Part shown: positions 43,144 to 52,480 of the stretch, in pieces
Numbering within the stretch: the stretch's first letter is position 1
Layout of the letters: each line of letters begins with the position of its first letter
Assembly (NCBI RefSeq): GCF_024199945.1
Contig: NZ_JANADP010000001.1
Coordinates: 4,836,001 to 4,900,000, forward strand
Direction of reading: 5' to 3'
DNA length: 64,000 bases
DNA from: Bradyrhizobium sp. CCGUVB4N
GTDB taxonomy: Bacteria; Pseudomonadota; Alphaproteobacteria; Rhizobiales; Xanthobacteraceae
Notes under the pieces: generated by a model
The model's input: only the letters and a program-made list of their open reading frames with translations
What the model was told of the DNA's origin: nothing
Databases searched by the model: none
Translations under genes and position numbers: made by a program

Positions 43144-43806
43144 ATGTCCGGTTTCTCGACCGCGCGCCAAAAAATGGTCGATGGCCAGGTGCGCACCAAT
43201 GACGTCACCGATCGCCGCATTCTCGATGCCATGCTCACGGTTCCCCGCGAGGCCTTCGTGCCGGCGAGCCGGCAGGCGCTGGCCTATCTCGACCTCGATC
43301 TCGATGTGAGCGAGGGTGGCGCCAAGCGCTTCCTGATCAAGCCGCAGCTGATCGGCAAGCTGCTCCAGGCCGCCGAGATCGGCGAAGGCGACAACGTGCT
43401 GGTCGTTGGCTGCGCCACCGGCTACCTCGCCGCGCTTGCCGCGAAGCTTGCGCACCAGGTCACGGCCACCGAGAGCGATTCGGCTTTGGCCGCGAAGGCC
43501 AAAGACGCTTTCGCCGCAATCGGGCTCAGCAACGTCACCTGCAAGGCCGCCGCCAGCGCCGAGGGCGACCCGGCTGCCGCGCCCTATGACGTGATTATCC
43601 TCAACGGTGCGACCGAAGTGACGCCGGACGGGCTGTTCGGCCAGCTCCGGGAAGGGGGGCGACTGGTGGGGGTCTCGGCCGAATCGAGGCCGTCGCGGGC
43701 CATGATCGTGACCCGTACCCACGGCGAATTCGGCCATCGGCCGCTGTTCGACGCCGCTGCCCCGGTGCTTCCGGGCCTGGAACGGGCCGCCGCCTTCGTC
43801 TTCTGA
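43144..43806 (+). CDS. Protein-L-isoaspartate O-methyltransferase family protein
   Basis: 220 residues. ARQKMVDGQVRTNDVTDRRI and VPREAFVPASRQALAY are the family N terminus; the SAM site is NVLVVGCATGYLAALAAKLA (near residue 77), with a cysteine where canonical Pcm has GTGSGY. It may repair isoaspartyl residues or act on another substrate. In alphaproteobacteria this Pcm-like gene conservatively precedes tolC, popZ and valS, as here. Confidence 0.85.
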   Translation: MSGFSTARQKMVDGQVRTNDVTDRRILDAMLTVPREAFVPASRQALAYLDLDLDVSEGGAKRFLIKPQLIGKLLQAAEIGEGDNVLVVGCATGYLAALAAKLAHQVTATESDSALAAKAKDAFAAIGLSNVTCKAAASAEGDPAAAPYDVIILNGATEVTPDGLFGQLREGGRLVGVSAESRPSRAMIVTRTHGEFGHRPLFDAAAPVLPGLERAAAFVF

Positions 43807-43993
43807 CCGCCGAAACCCCGTTAAAATCCCGTTCTGAATCAGAAGTGTGGCCGGGATGCTGCACGTGAAGAGTTTCCGCTGAGAACTCCCCTTGGGTAGT
43901 TCCGTTGCGCGCGGCCGCGTCCTATGTTGCTACGGGGCAACGACTCCACTTGGATACGGTAACCAGGCTCGCGGGCACGAGCCTGACGTGAGA

Positions 43994-45403
43994 ATGAACG
44001 GATTTTCAAGGATGCATGGGGTGAAGTTCTTCACCGGAGCAGCGGTTTCGGTTCTCCTGGCGGCGATTGCCGGGCCGGCGCCTGCATTGGCGGATACGAT
44101 CGAGGCCGCGCTGGTTCGCGCCTATCAGAACAATCCTCAGCTCAACGCACAGCGCGCCCAGGTGCGCTCAACCGACGAGAACGTGCCGCAGGCGCTGTCG
44201 GGCTATCGCCCCAAGGTCAACGTGACTCTCGGCACCGGGTATCAATATCAGGACATCCAGGCGGTACAGAAGGGTCTGTCGATCCATAACCCCGACCCAC
44301 TTCAGTCCAACAGCGCCGCCCTGACCGTCAACCAGACGCTCTATAACGGCAATCAGACCGCCAACAAGACGCGCGCTGCGGAAAGCCAGGTGTCAGGCGC
44401 GCGCGAAGCGTTGCGCGTGCTAGAGCAGACGGTCCTGCTGCAGGCTGCCACGAGCTACATGGACTACCTGCGGGACGCGGCCACCCTCGAAGTCCAGCGC
44501 AGCAACGTGCGCGTGCTCGAACAGACCCTCAAGCAAACGCGCGACCGCTTCAATGTCGGCGAGGTCACGCGCACGGACGTGGCGCAATCCGAGGCCCAGC
44601 TGGCTGCCGGCAAGACCCAAGCGCTCACTGCCGAATCGAATCTGACGACGACGCGCGCGAACTTCCGCCGGATCATCGGCAACGAGCCGACGAATCTTGC
44701 CCCCGGCTCGCCGGTCGATCGTTTCCTGCCCGGGACGATCGCCACCGCCGTCAGCCTGAGCCTGGTGGAAAACCCCAGCGTCACGGCCGCGATGTACGGC
44801 ATCGACGTCAACTTTCTTCAGGTCAAGATCAGTGAAGGCGCGCTGCTGCCGACAGTCACGGTTCAGGCTGGTGTCAGTACGGGCTATCAGCAGACCCTGC
44901 AGGTTTTCCGAACGAATACGGCGTCCGCTATCGCGACGGCTTCCATCCCGATCTTTCAAGGCGGCGCAGAATACTCGCTGATCCGCCAATCGAAAGAGAA
45001 CCTGGCGCAGCAGCGCCTGAACCTCGAAACGACGCGCGACCAGACCCGCGCCAACGTCGTGCAGGCCTGGGGCCAGCTCGAAGCCGGCAAGGCGCAGGTG
45101 CAATCGGCGCAGGCTCAGGTCACGGCGTCCGAGATCGCGCTGAACGGCGTGCGCGAAGAGGCCAAGGCCGGTCAGCGCACCACGCTCGACGTCCTCAATG
45201 CCCAGCAGGCTTTGGTGAACGCGCGCGTCGCGCTCGTCACCGCGCAGCACGACCGCGTGGTCGCGTCCTACTCCGTGCTCAGCGCGGTCGGCCGCCTTGC
45301 ACCGCAGGTGCTTGGCCTCAGCACCACCGTCTACGATCCGAGCGTGCATTACCAGCAAGTCCGCGACAGCTGGGTCGGCGTGCGCACGCCTGACGGACGC
45401 TAA
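43994..45403 (+). CDS. tolC: TolC-family outer membrane channel protein
   Basis: 469 residues. The signal peptide (HGVKFFTGAAVSVLLAAIAG) ends near ALA-DTIEAAL. The mature protein starts with the TolC-like DTIEAALVRAYQNNPQLNAQ, and has GEVTRTDVAQSEAQLAAGKT and the matching second repeat GQRTTLDVLNAQQALVNARV. It forms the trimeric outer membrane exit duct for type I secretion and efflux. Starts at 43994 (chosen) and 44012 are both possible. It lies in the conserved pcm-tolC-popZ-valS block; a stem-loop follows. Confidence 0.92.
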   Translation: MNGFSRMHGVKFFTGAAVSVLLAAIAGPAPALADTIEAALVRAYQNNPQLNAQRAQVRSTDENVPQALSGYRPKVNVTLGTGYQYQDIQAVQKGLSIHNPDPLQSNSAALTVNQTLYNGNQTANKTRAAESQVSGAREALRVLEQTVLLQAATSYMDYLRDAATLEVQRSNVRVLEQTLKQTRDRFNVGEVTRTDVAQSEAQLAAGKTQALTAESNLTTTRANFRRIIGNEPTNLAPGSPVDRFLPGTIATAVSLSLVENPSVTAAMYGIDVNFLQVKISEGALLPTVTVQAGVSTGYQQTLQVFRTNTASAIATASIPIFQGGAEYSLIRQSKENLAQQRLNLETTRDQTRANVVQAWGQLEAGKAQVQSAQAQVTASEIALNGVREEAKAGQRTTLDVLNAQQALVNARVALVTAQHDRVVASYSVLSAVGRLAPQVLGLSTTVYDPSVHYQQVRDSWVGVRTPDGR

Positions 45404-45706
45404 GTCCCGTAGTCCTCCGGTCGGCCTCGCAAACAGACGAGTCCGACCGGCGCTTTGCTTGCAATCATCAAAATCCCTGACATAGCCTTGCCAAGAAGCT
45501 GCGGGTCGATTCGCCCCGCATCCAATGTTGCATGCGTAATGCTTGAGTGACGGGGCAGGGGCGCGCCGCCTCACGTTGAGCCGTGATCTGGGGACAAGTC
45601 TGGCTGTCGCGACGAAAATGTCGGGGCACACATCCGGAACCGGCCAATCCTGTCGTGCTTGGTGTAAAACAACGCATGCGAGGGCGTTGATGATGTGGAG
45701 TCGGAG
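45404..45706. other. Intergenic region tolC / popZ
   Basis: 303 bases. The first part holds the terminator-like stem-loop at 45417-45450. The rest must carry the popZ promoter, but no clear -35/-10 pair is visible. No small ORF is supported. Confidence 0.45.
45417..45450 (+). terminator. Stem-loop after tolC
   Basis: ccggtcgg and ccgaccgg form a perfect 8-bp outer stem, with an inner ctcg/cgag stem, 14 bases after the tolC stop. The bases after it (cgctttgcttg) are only weakly T-rich. Probable rho-independent or attenuating terminator. Confidence 0.55.
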
Positions 45707-46489
45707 ATGACGCAGCCTGCAAAGGTCACAGAACCCTCCATGGAGGAGATTCTGGCCTCGATCCGGCGCATCATTGCCGACGATGAGGCGAAGCCGCCGC
45801 CGGCAGAGGCTGCCAAGCCCGCGCCGGCGCCCGCCGCTCCCGCACCGAAGCCGCAGGCGATGGCCGACATTCCGCCGTCCAAGGTCGCGCCTGCAAAACC
45901 TGCTGCCGAGAAGCCTGCGCCACCTCCGGCTGCGAAGCCTGCTCCGGCACCGCCACCGCCTCCCGCGCCCGCAGCGGATGCCGGCCCCAATAGCCAGGAC
46001 GACATCGACGCGCTGCTGGCAGGGCTCGATACGGCCACGGCCGCGCCCGAGATTCGTGCTCCGGAACCTGAACCCGAGCCCGAACCCGACGTGCTCGAAT
46101 TGACCGACGAGATGGCGATGGATCCGGAGCCGACACCGGCGCCGCCGCCGCCGAACTTCCGCAGGGTCGAGCCGCGCGACGATCTCGAATTCGCCGAAGC
46201 GCCGCCGCCTCGTTCGACACCCGCGCCGTCCTATGCGCCGGTGGATTTCGACGCGCCGCCGCTGCCGCCGCAGCAGCCGATTCTCGCCCAGTCGACCGTC
46301 TCGGCAGTCGAATCCGCTTTCAACTCACTGGCCCACACGGTGCTCAGCAGCAATGCGCGGACGCTGGAGGATCTGGTCAAGGAGATGCTGCGGCCGATGC
46401 TGAAATCCTGGCTCGACGACAACCTGCCGGGCCTTGTCGAACGCATCGTGAAGGCCGAAATCGAGCGGGTCTCGCGCGGCGGCCGTTGA
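45707..46489 (+). CDS. popZ: DUF2497 / PopZ-like polar organising protein
   Basis: 260 residues with the PopZ layout. There is a short N-terminal helix (PSMEEILASIRRIIADDE, residues 10-27), a long Pro/Ala/Glu-rich disordered middle (about 30-185, including PEPEPEPEPDVLELTDEM), and a C-terminal helical oligomerisation region (LEDLVKEMLRPMLKSWLDD, GLVERIVKAEIERVSR). In Caulobacter, PopZ forms condensates at the pole and tethers ParB-bound origins. It lies just before valS, as in other alphaproteobacteria. The ATG at 45707 follows GGAG at a 6-base spacing; a GTG four codons earlier is possible. Confidence 0.82.
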   Translation: MTQPAKVTEPSMEEILASIRRIIADDEAKPPPAEAAKPAPAPAAPAPKPQAMADIPPSKVAPAKPAAEKPAPPPAAKPAPAPPPPPAPAADAGPNSQDDIDALLAGLDTATAAPEIRAPEPEPEPEPDVLELTDEMAMDPEPTPAPPPPNFRRVEPRDDLEFAEAPPPRSTPAPSYAPVDFDAPPLPPQQPILAQSTVSAVESAFNSLAHTVLSSNARTLEDLVKEMLRPMLKSWLDDNLPGLVERIVKAEIERVSRGGR

Positions 46490-46618
46490 ACGGGGGCCGC
46501 CCGGCCCCGATAAAGCCCTGCTCCTGCGTCATAGTCGACCTGCCGGTCGGGCCGGAAAGCCCTTTTGCCGCTGAGCTTTCCGTTGACTTGAACCCCGCGC
46601 ACGGCTTTCTAGCGCCCC

Positions 46619-49495
46619 ATGATCGAGAAAAACTACCAGCCCGCCGATATCGAAGCCCGCATGTCCGTCGTGTGGGAGGACAGCCTCGCGTTCAAGGCCG
46701 GTCGTCCCGACCGCCGCGACGCCGTGCCCTTTACCATCGTGATCCCGCCGCCGAACGTGACGGGCTCGCTGCACATGGGCCACGCCCTCAACAACACGCT
46801 CCAGGACATCCTGTGCCGCTTTGAGCGCATGCGGGGCCGCGACGTGCTGTGGCAGCCCGGGACCGACCATGCCGGTATCGCCACCCAGATGGTGGTCGAG
46901 CGGCAGCTGATGGAGCGCCAGCAGCCCGGCCGTCGCGAGATGGGCCGCGAGAAGTTTCTGGAGCGGGTCTGGCAGTGGAAGGCCGAGAGCGGCGACACCA
47001 TCATCAACCAGCTCAAGCGCCTCGGTGCGTCCTGCGACTGGTCGCGCGAGCGCTTCACCATGGACGAGGGCCTGTCCAAGGCCGTCATCAAGGTGTTCGT
47101 CGAGCTGCACCGCGACGGCCTGATCTACAAGGACAAGCGGCTGGTGAACTGGGACACCAAGCTCTTGACCGCGATCTCCGATCTCGAAGTGCAGCAGACC
47201 GAGGTGAAGGGCCACCTCTGGTATCTGCGCTATCCGATCGAAGGCAAGACGTTCAATCCCGAGGATCCCACGACCTTCATCGTGGTCGCCACGACGCGGC
47301 CCGAGACCATGCTCGGCGATACCGGCGTGGCGGTGCATCCGGAGGATGAGCGCTACCAGAAGCTGGTCGGCAAGAACGTCGTCCTGCCGCTGGTCGGCCG
47401 CAAGATCAAGATCGTCGCCGACGACTATTCCGATCCGGAAAAGGGCTCGGGCGCGGTGAAGGTGACGCCGGCGCACGACTTCAACGATTTCGAGGTCGGC
47501 AATCGCCACGGCCTGCGCCGTATCAGCGTGCTCGACAAGGAAGGCTGCCTCGATCTCGTCGACAACGAGGACTATCTGAAGGGCCTGCCGGAAGGCGCCT
47601 CGCAGTTCGCCGAGGAGTTCAACAAGGTCGACCGCTTTGCTGCGCGCAAGCGCATCGTCGAGCGGCTGGAGAGCTTCGGCTTCGTCGAGCGCATCGAGCC
47701 GCACACCCACATGGTGCCGCATGGCGACCGCTCCAACAGCGTGATCGAACCGTACCTGACCGATCAGTGGTACGTCGATGCCAAGACGCTCGCAAAGCCT
47801 GCGATCGCGGCGGTGCGTTCGGGCGAGACTTCGTTCGTGCCGAAGAACTGGGAAAAGACCTATTTCGAGTGGATGGAGAACATCCAGCCCTGGTGCATCT
47901 CGCGCCAGCTCTGGTGGGGCCATCAGATCCCGGCCTGGTACGGTCCCGACGGCAAGGTGTTCGTCGCGGAGACCGAGGAGGAGGCGATCAGCCACGCGCT
48001 CGGCTATTACGTCGAGCAGGAAGTCATCACGGCCGAGCAGGGCCGCGAGATGGCGCTCGACCGCAACAAGCGTGAAGGCTTCATCACCCGAGACGAGGAC
48101 GTGCTCGACACCTGGTTCTCCTCGGCGCTGTGGCCGTTCTCGACGCTCGGCTGGCCCGAAGACGCGCCCGAGGTGAAGCGCTACTACCCGACCAACGCGC
48201 TGGTGACCGGCTTCGACATCATCTTCTTCTGGGTCGCCCGGATGATGATGATGGGCCTGCACTTCATGAAGGAGGTGCCATTCTCGACCATCTACATCCA
48301 CGCGCTCGTCCGTGACGAGAAGGGCGCCAAGATGTCGAAGTCGAAGGGCAACGTCATCGATCCGCTCAACCTGATCGACGAATACGGCGCGGACGCGCTG
48401 CGCTTCACGCTGGCCGCGATGGCGGCACAGGGCCGCGACATCAAGCTCGCCACCAGCCGCGTCGAGGGCTATCGCAATTTCGCAACCAAGCTCTGGAACG
48501 CGTCCCGCTTCGCCGAGATGAACCATTGCGCCGTGCCCGAAGGTTTCGAGCCGGCGAAGGCCAAGGAGACGCTGAACCGCTGGATCGCGCATGAGAGCGC
48601 GCACACCACGCGCGAGGTGACCGAGGCGATCGAAGCCTATCGCTTCAACGATGCCGCCGGCGCGATCTACCGCTTCGTCTGGAACGTCTATTGTGACTGG
48701 TATGTCGAGCTCGCCAAGCCCGTGCTGCTTGGTCCGGACAGCTCTGCGAAGGACGAAACCCGAGCCATGGTCGCCTGGGCGCGGGACGAGATCCTGAAGC
48801 TGCTGCACCCCTTCATGCCCTTCATCACCGAAGAGCTGTGGGAGGTGACGGCCAAGCGCGACGGCCTGCTCGCGCTGGCGCCATGGCCGCTGAAGCCGTC
48901 CGGTCCGACGCCGGAGCAGCTTGCGATGCTCGCGGCTGCGGCCGGACCGACCGATCCGCTGATCTCGCCTGCCTTCGTCATGCCGATCTTCGACCATGCC
49001 GACTTCAGCGATCCCAAGGCGGAAGCCGAGATCGGCTGGGTGATCGACCTCATCACGCAGATCCGCTCGGTGCGTGCCGAGATGAACATTGCGCCGGCGA
49101 CCTTGACGGCGCTTGTACTCGCCGGCGCCTCGACTGAGACCAGGGAGCGTGCGCCGCGCTGGACCGACGTCATCAAGCGCATGGCCCGGCTGTCGGACAT
49201 CTCCTTCGCCGATCGAGCCCCTGACGGTGCCGTGCAACTCCTAGTGCGTGGCGAGGTGGCAGCGCTGCCGCTGAAAGGCGTGGTCGATTTCGCCGCCGAG
49301 CGCACGCGTCTCGACAAGGAGATCGCGAAGGCCGACGCCGACATCAAGCGCGCCGAGTCGAAGCTGGCGAATGAGAAATTCGTCGCCAACGCGGCCGAAG
49401 AGGTCGTCGAGGAGGAGCGCGAAAAGCGCGAGGCGGCGCTGGCCCGCAAGGCCAAGCTGCTCGAGGCGCTGGAGCGGCTGAAGCAGGCGTCCTAA
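46619..49495 (+). CDS. valS: Valyl-tRNA synthetase
   Basis: 958 residues, class I. The HIGH signature appears as HMGHALN in NVTGSLHMGHALNNT (near residue 50). The editing domain contains TTRPETMLGDT. The catalytic KMSKS loop is KMSKSKGNVIDP (near residue 572). The C terminus has the anticodon domain and a typical ValS coiled coil (RLDKEIAKADADIKRAESKL). It charges tRNA-Val. Its stop codon overlaps the convergent stop of the glycosylase gene by 2 bases. Confidence 0.97.
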   Translation: MIEKNYQPADIEARMSVVWEDSLAFKAGRPDRRDAVPFTIVIPPPNVTGSLHMGHALNNTLQDILCRFERMRGRDVLWQPGTDHAGIATQMVVERQLMERQQPGRREMGREKFLERVWQWKAESGDTIINQLKRLGASCDWSRERFTMDEGLSKAVIKVFVELHRDGLIYKDKRLVNWDTKLLTAISDLEVQQTEVKGHLWYLRYPIEGKTFNPEDPTTFIVVATTRPETMLGDTGVAVHPEDERYQKLVGKNVVLPLVGRKIKIVADDYSDPEKGSGAVKVTPAHDFNDFEVGNRHGLRRISVLDKEGCLDLVDNEDYLKGLPEGASQFAEEFNKVDRFAARKRIVERLESFGFVERIEPHTHMVPHGDRSNSVIEPYLTDQWYVDAKTLAKPAIAAVRSGETSFVPKNWEKTYFEWMENIQPWCISRQLWWGHQIPAWYGPDGKVFVAETEEEAISHALGYYVEQEVITAEQGREMALDRNKREGFITRDEDVLDTWFSSALWPFSTLGWPEDAPEVKRYYPTNALVTGFDIIFFWVARMMMMGLHFMKEVPFSTIYIHALVRDEKGAKMSKSKGNVIDPLNLIDEYGADALRFTLAAMAAQGRDIKLATSRVEGYRNFATKLWNASRFAEMNHCAVPEGFEPAKAKETLNRWIAHESAHTTREVTEAIEAYRFNDAAGAIYRFVWNVYCDWYVELAKPVLLGPDSSAKDETRAMVAWARDEILKLLHPFMPFITEELWEVTAKRDGLLALAPWPLKPSGPTPEQLAMLAAAAGPTDPLISPAFVMPIFDHADFSDPKAEAEIGWVIDLITQIRSVRAEMNIAPATLTALVLAGASTETRERAPRWTDVIKRMARLSDISFADRAPDGAVQLLVRGEVAALPLKGVVDFAAERTRLDKEIAKADADIKRAESKLANEKFVANAAEEVVEEEREKREAALARKAKLLEALERLKQAS

Positions 49496-50100
49496 ACCGA
49501 TTTCGGGAACGGCTTGCTGAGGAATTTCGAGCCCTTGACGCCATAGCGCCAGGGCAGCTCGACGGCCTTGGTGATGCCGATCCGGATGCCGGTTGCGACC
49601 GCGACATCCTCTGTCCGCGCATGCAGCGCGATCGGCGGACGGTCCAGCGGCAGGGTGTTGTGCGCGATGGTGATCCCGAGCGCCTCGGTCAGCTTGCCCG
49701 GGCCCGAGCACAGCGCGTGCACATCGACCGCGTGGCGGCGCCGGCGCATCGCGGCGAGGCCATGCGTCGGCTCCAGCGCACGGATCAGCACGGCGGCGGC
49801 CGAGCCTTCCTCCTCGCAGACGAAGTTGACGCACCAATGGATGCCGTAGGAACGGTAGACATAGGCAAAGCCGGGCGGGCCGAACATGATCTGGTTCCGC
49901 GGCGTCGGGCCGTTGTAGGAGTGTGCCGCAGGCTCGGTATGATGATAGGCCTCGACCTCGACGATGATCCCGCCGACGCCGTCGACCAGCATGGTGGCCC
50001 CGATCAGATCGGGGGCGACCTCACGGACGCTGCGCGCGAAAAAGGCACGCTTCAGCGCTTTGCCAAGCCGCGGCGTGGAAGTCATCGAGGTTGGAGCCAT
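49492..50100 (-). CDS. DNA-3-methyladenine glycosylase (Mpg/AAG family)
   Basis: 202 residues. The AAG fold is shown by GGIIVEVEAYHHTEPAAHSY (catalytic Glu and DNA-intercalating Tyr region), RNQIMFGPPGFAYVYRSYGI, HWCVNFVCEEEG and LCSGPGKLTEALGI. It removes alkylated purines and hypoxanthine from DNA in base excision repair. Start candidates are ATG 50100 and ATG 50085, neither with a clear Shine-Dalgarno. It is convergent with valS and divergent from lipA. Confidence 0.9.
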   Translation of the reverse strand: MAPTSMTSTPRLGKALKRAFFARSVREVAPDLIGATMLVDGVGGIIVEVEAYHHTEPAAHSYNGPTPRNQIMFGPPGFAYVYRSYGIHWCVNFVCEEEGSAAAVLIRALEPTHGLAAMRRRRHAVDVHALCSGPGKLTEALGITIAHNTLPLDRPPIALHARTEDVAVATGIRIGITKAVELPWRYGVKGSKFLSKPFPKSV

Positions 50101-50230
50101 TCGAGGTGAGAATCGCCTGAGAACAGAGCAGGATATTGCCCATATCTGCCATGTTCCCTGAAGAGGCGCGAGCCGGGTTGCGGCAGGCAACCAGACCGAC
50201 TAGGTAGGACCTGAACAGACCGGACAGATC

Positions 50231-51187
50231 ATGGTCGTTATTGTCGATACCATCACGAACCCGTTGCGCCCGCGCCACCCCGAGAAGGTGAACCGCCCCG
50301 ATTCCGCTTCGCCGCCGAAGCCGGACTGGATCCGCGTGCGCGCCCCCAATACTCGCGGCTATGCCGACACCCGCAACATCGTGCGCGCCAACGGCCTGCA
50401 CACGGTGTGCGAGGAGGCGGGGTGCCCGAATATCGGCGAGTGCTGGGACAAGAAGCACGCGACCTTCATGATCATGGGGGACACCTGCACCCGGGCCTGC
50501 GCCTTCTGCAACGTCAAGACCGGCCTGCCCAATGCGCTCGATGCGGCCGAGCCGCAGAACGTCGCCGAGGCCGTCGCCAAGCTCGGCCTCGCCCACGTCG
50601 TCATCACCTCGGTCGACCGCGACGATCTCGCCGACGGCGGCGCCGAGCATTTTGCCCAGACCATCCGCGCGATCCGCGCCGCCTGTCCCTCGACCACGAT
50701 CGAGATCCTGACGCCGGACTTCCTGCGCAAGGAAGGCGCGCTGGAGGTCGTCGTGGCCGCGCGGCCCGACGTCTTCAACCACAATCTCGAGACCGTGCCG
50801 TCGCGGTACCTGACGGTGCGACCGGGCGCGCGCTACTTCCACTCGATCCGGTTGTTGCAGCGGGTCAAGGAGCTCGATCCCACCATCTTCACCAAGTCCG
50901 GCATCATGGTCGGCCTCGGCGAGGAGCGCCACGAGGTGCAGCAGGTGATGGACGATCTGCGCTCGGCTGACGTCGACTTCTTAACCATCGGGCAATATCT
51001 CCAGCCGACCCGCAAGCATCATGCCGTGATGCGCTACGTGCCGCCGGACGAGTTCTCGTCCTACGAGAAAGTTGCCTACACCAAGGGCTTTCTGATGGTG
51101 TCGGCGAGCCCGCTCACCCGTTCGTCGCATCATGCCGGTGAGGACTTTGCGAGACTGAAGGCCGCGCGGGCAGCTAGCGCCCGCTGA
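50231..51187 (+). CDS. lipA: Lipoyl synthase
   Basis: 318 residues, radical SAM enzyme with two iron-sulfur clusters. The auxiliary-cluster cysteines are in CEEAGCPNIGEC (CX4CX5C), the radical SAM cluster in CTRACAFC, and the C-terminal serine ligand in PLTRSSHHA. It inserts two sulfurs into octanoyl chains on the E2 subunits of 2-oxoacid dehydrogenases. It is 6 bases before the RatA-like gene, a very conserved alphaproteobacterial pair. Confidence 0.97.
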   Translation: MVVIVDTITNPLRPRHPEKVNRPDSASPPKPDWIRVRAPNTRGYADTRNIVRANGLHTVCEEAGCPNIGECWDKKHATFMIMGDTCTRACAFCNVKTGLPNALDAAEPQNVAEAVAKLGLAHVVITSVDRDDLADGGAEHFAQTIRAIRAACPSTTIEILTPDFLRKEGALEVVVAARPDVFNHNLETVPSRYLTVRPGARYFHSIRLLQRVKELDPTIFTKSGIMVGLGEERHEVQQVMDDLRSADVDFLTIGQYLQPTRKHHAVMRYVPPDEFSSYEKVAYTKGFLMVSASPLTRSSHHAGEDFARLKAARAASAR

Positions 51188-51193
51188 ACCGCT

Positions 51194-51664
51194 ATGCCCA
51201 AATTTTCGAGCAAGCGCCGTGTCAATCACAGCGCGCCCAAGATGTTTGATCTGGTCGCCGACGTCGAGCGCTACCCGGAATTCGTGCCGCTGTGCAGCGC
51301 GTTGAAGATCCGTCAGCGCATGGCAAAGCCCGACGGCACTGAAGTGCTCGTCGCCGACATGACGGTGTCGTTCAAGCTGGTCAAGGAATCCTTCACCAGC
51401 CGCGTGACGCTCGATCGCGCCAATCTGAAAATCCTGGTCGAATATCTGCAAGGTCCGTTCAGCAATCTCGAAAACCGCTGGACGTTCGAGCCCAAAGGCG
51501 ACGATGTCTGCGACGTCGGCTTCTTCCTCGCCTATGAATTCAAGAGCCGCATGCTGGCGATGCTGATGGGCTCGATGTTCGATGCCGCGTTTGCGCGATT
51601 CTCCACCGCGTTCGAAAAGCGGGCCGATGCGGTCTACGGCCGGCCGAAGCTGGCGTCGTCCTGA
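51194..51664 (+). CDS. RatA/COQ10-like START domain protein
   Basis: 156 residues. The opening HSAPKMFDLVADVERYPEFV and central VSFKLVKESFTSRVTLDRAN and GPFSNLENRWTFEP are typical of the polyketide cyclase/COQ10 (RatA) family with a hydrophobic lipid cavity. It probably binds ubiquinone or aids its delivery; the RatA toxin name is inherited from E. coli and is not supported by any antitoxin here. Directly follows lipA and abuts the convergent cytochrome gene. Confidence 0.85.
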   Translation: MPKFSSKRRVNHSAPKMFDLVADVERYPEFVPLCSALKIRQRMAKPDGTEVLVADMTVSFKLVKESFTSRVTLDRANLKILVEYLQGPFSNLENRWTFEPKGDDVCDVGFFLAYEFKSRMLAMLMGSMFDAAFARFSTAFEKRADAVYGRPKLASS

Positions 51665-52480
51665 TCAATCCACCGCCTTCACCACATCCGGCGGCTGCGA
51701 GGCGTAATACGCCGCGGCCGCTTCGATCTCCTGCGGCGTCATCGCGCGGGCGATGTTGCGCATCTGCTGGCTGATGTCGTTACGGCGCTCGCCTGCGGCA
51801 AATGCCTGGAGCTGCGCTTTCAAATAGGCCTCGGATTGTCCCTCCAGCCAGGGGCTGCCGGTCTTGTTGTCGAGACTGCCATGGCAGGCGCCGCAGGGCG
51901 CGATGCCGCGCAGCGGTGCGCCGTAGATGACGATGTTGGGCTTGGGCAATTGCGGTGTCGGGTGATAGGCCGGAAGCCGCGGCAGATAGGCGTAATAGTT
52001 CGAAAGGTCGGCGATTTCGTCGTCCGTCAGGTTGACGGCGAAGGGTGACATCACGGCATTGCTGCGCGCGCCGGCGCGGAAATCGTGGAGCTCCTTGTAG
52101 ATCACGGCGGCATATTGGCCGGCAAGGTTCGGAGAATCCGCGCGGCTGATGCCGGTCGGGCCGTGACAGATCGCGCAACGCTGCGCCAGCGTGGCGCCGC
52201 GGCCGATCGCCTCCTGGCTCGGGCGTGACAGCGTGTGCGAGGTCAGCACGACCTCCGACAGGCGTTTTGCCTGCTCCGGGGCCGTGACGCTCGCCGCGCG
52301 CTGCGGCACCCCGGCGGCGCTGCAGATCGCGTCCCAGACGTTTGCAAACTGAACCCAGGGCTGGGCGAGGGGCAGCACGATGAAGCCGCCGATCGCGGTC
52401 ACGATCAGGATCGCGACGGTGATGCCGACGCCCCGCGTGAAATGAGGATTGTTGAAGGTGAAGAGATCGCGGGTGCTCAT
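51665..52480 (-). CDS. Diheme cytochrome c of the ba3 oxidase cluster
   Basis: 271 residues. An N-terminal anchor (GVGITVAILIVTAIGGFIVL, about residues 16-36) precedes two class I cytochrome c domains with heme motifs CAICH and CGACH. Likely axial methionines lie in AVMSPFAVNL and QQMRNIARAM. Its ATG overlaps the stop of subunit I (TGATG), so it is the last gene of the oxidase operon. It probably passes electrons to the CuA site. Confidence 0.85.
   Translation of the reverse strand: MSTRDLFTFNNPHFTRGVGITVAILIVTAIGGFIVLPLAQPWVQFANVWDAICSAAGVPQRAASVTAPEQAKRLSEVVLTSHTLSRPSQEAIGRGATLAQRCAICHGPTGISRADSPNLAGQYAAVIYKELHDFRAGARSNAVMSPFAVNLTDDEIADLSNYYAYLPRLPAYHPTPQLPKPNIVIYGAPLRGIAPCGACHGSLDNKTGSPWLEGQSEAYLKAQLQAFAAGERRNDISQQMRNIARAMTPQEIEAAAAYYASQPPDVVKAVD

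Noticed and set aside
51194..51664. Type II toxin-antitoxin system (RatA toxin)
   Set aside because: No antitoxin (RatB) gene is adjacent, and the lipA-linked START protein is better read as a COQ10-like ubiquinone-binding protein.
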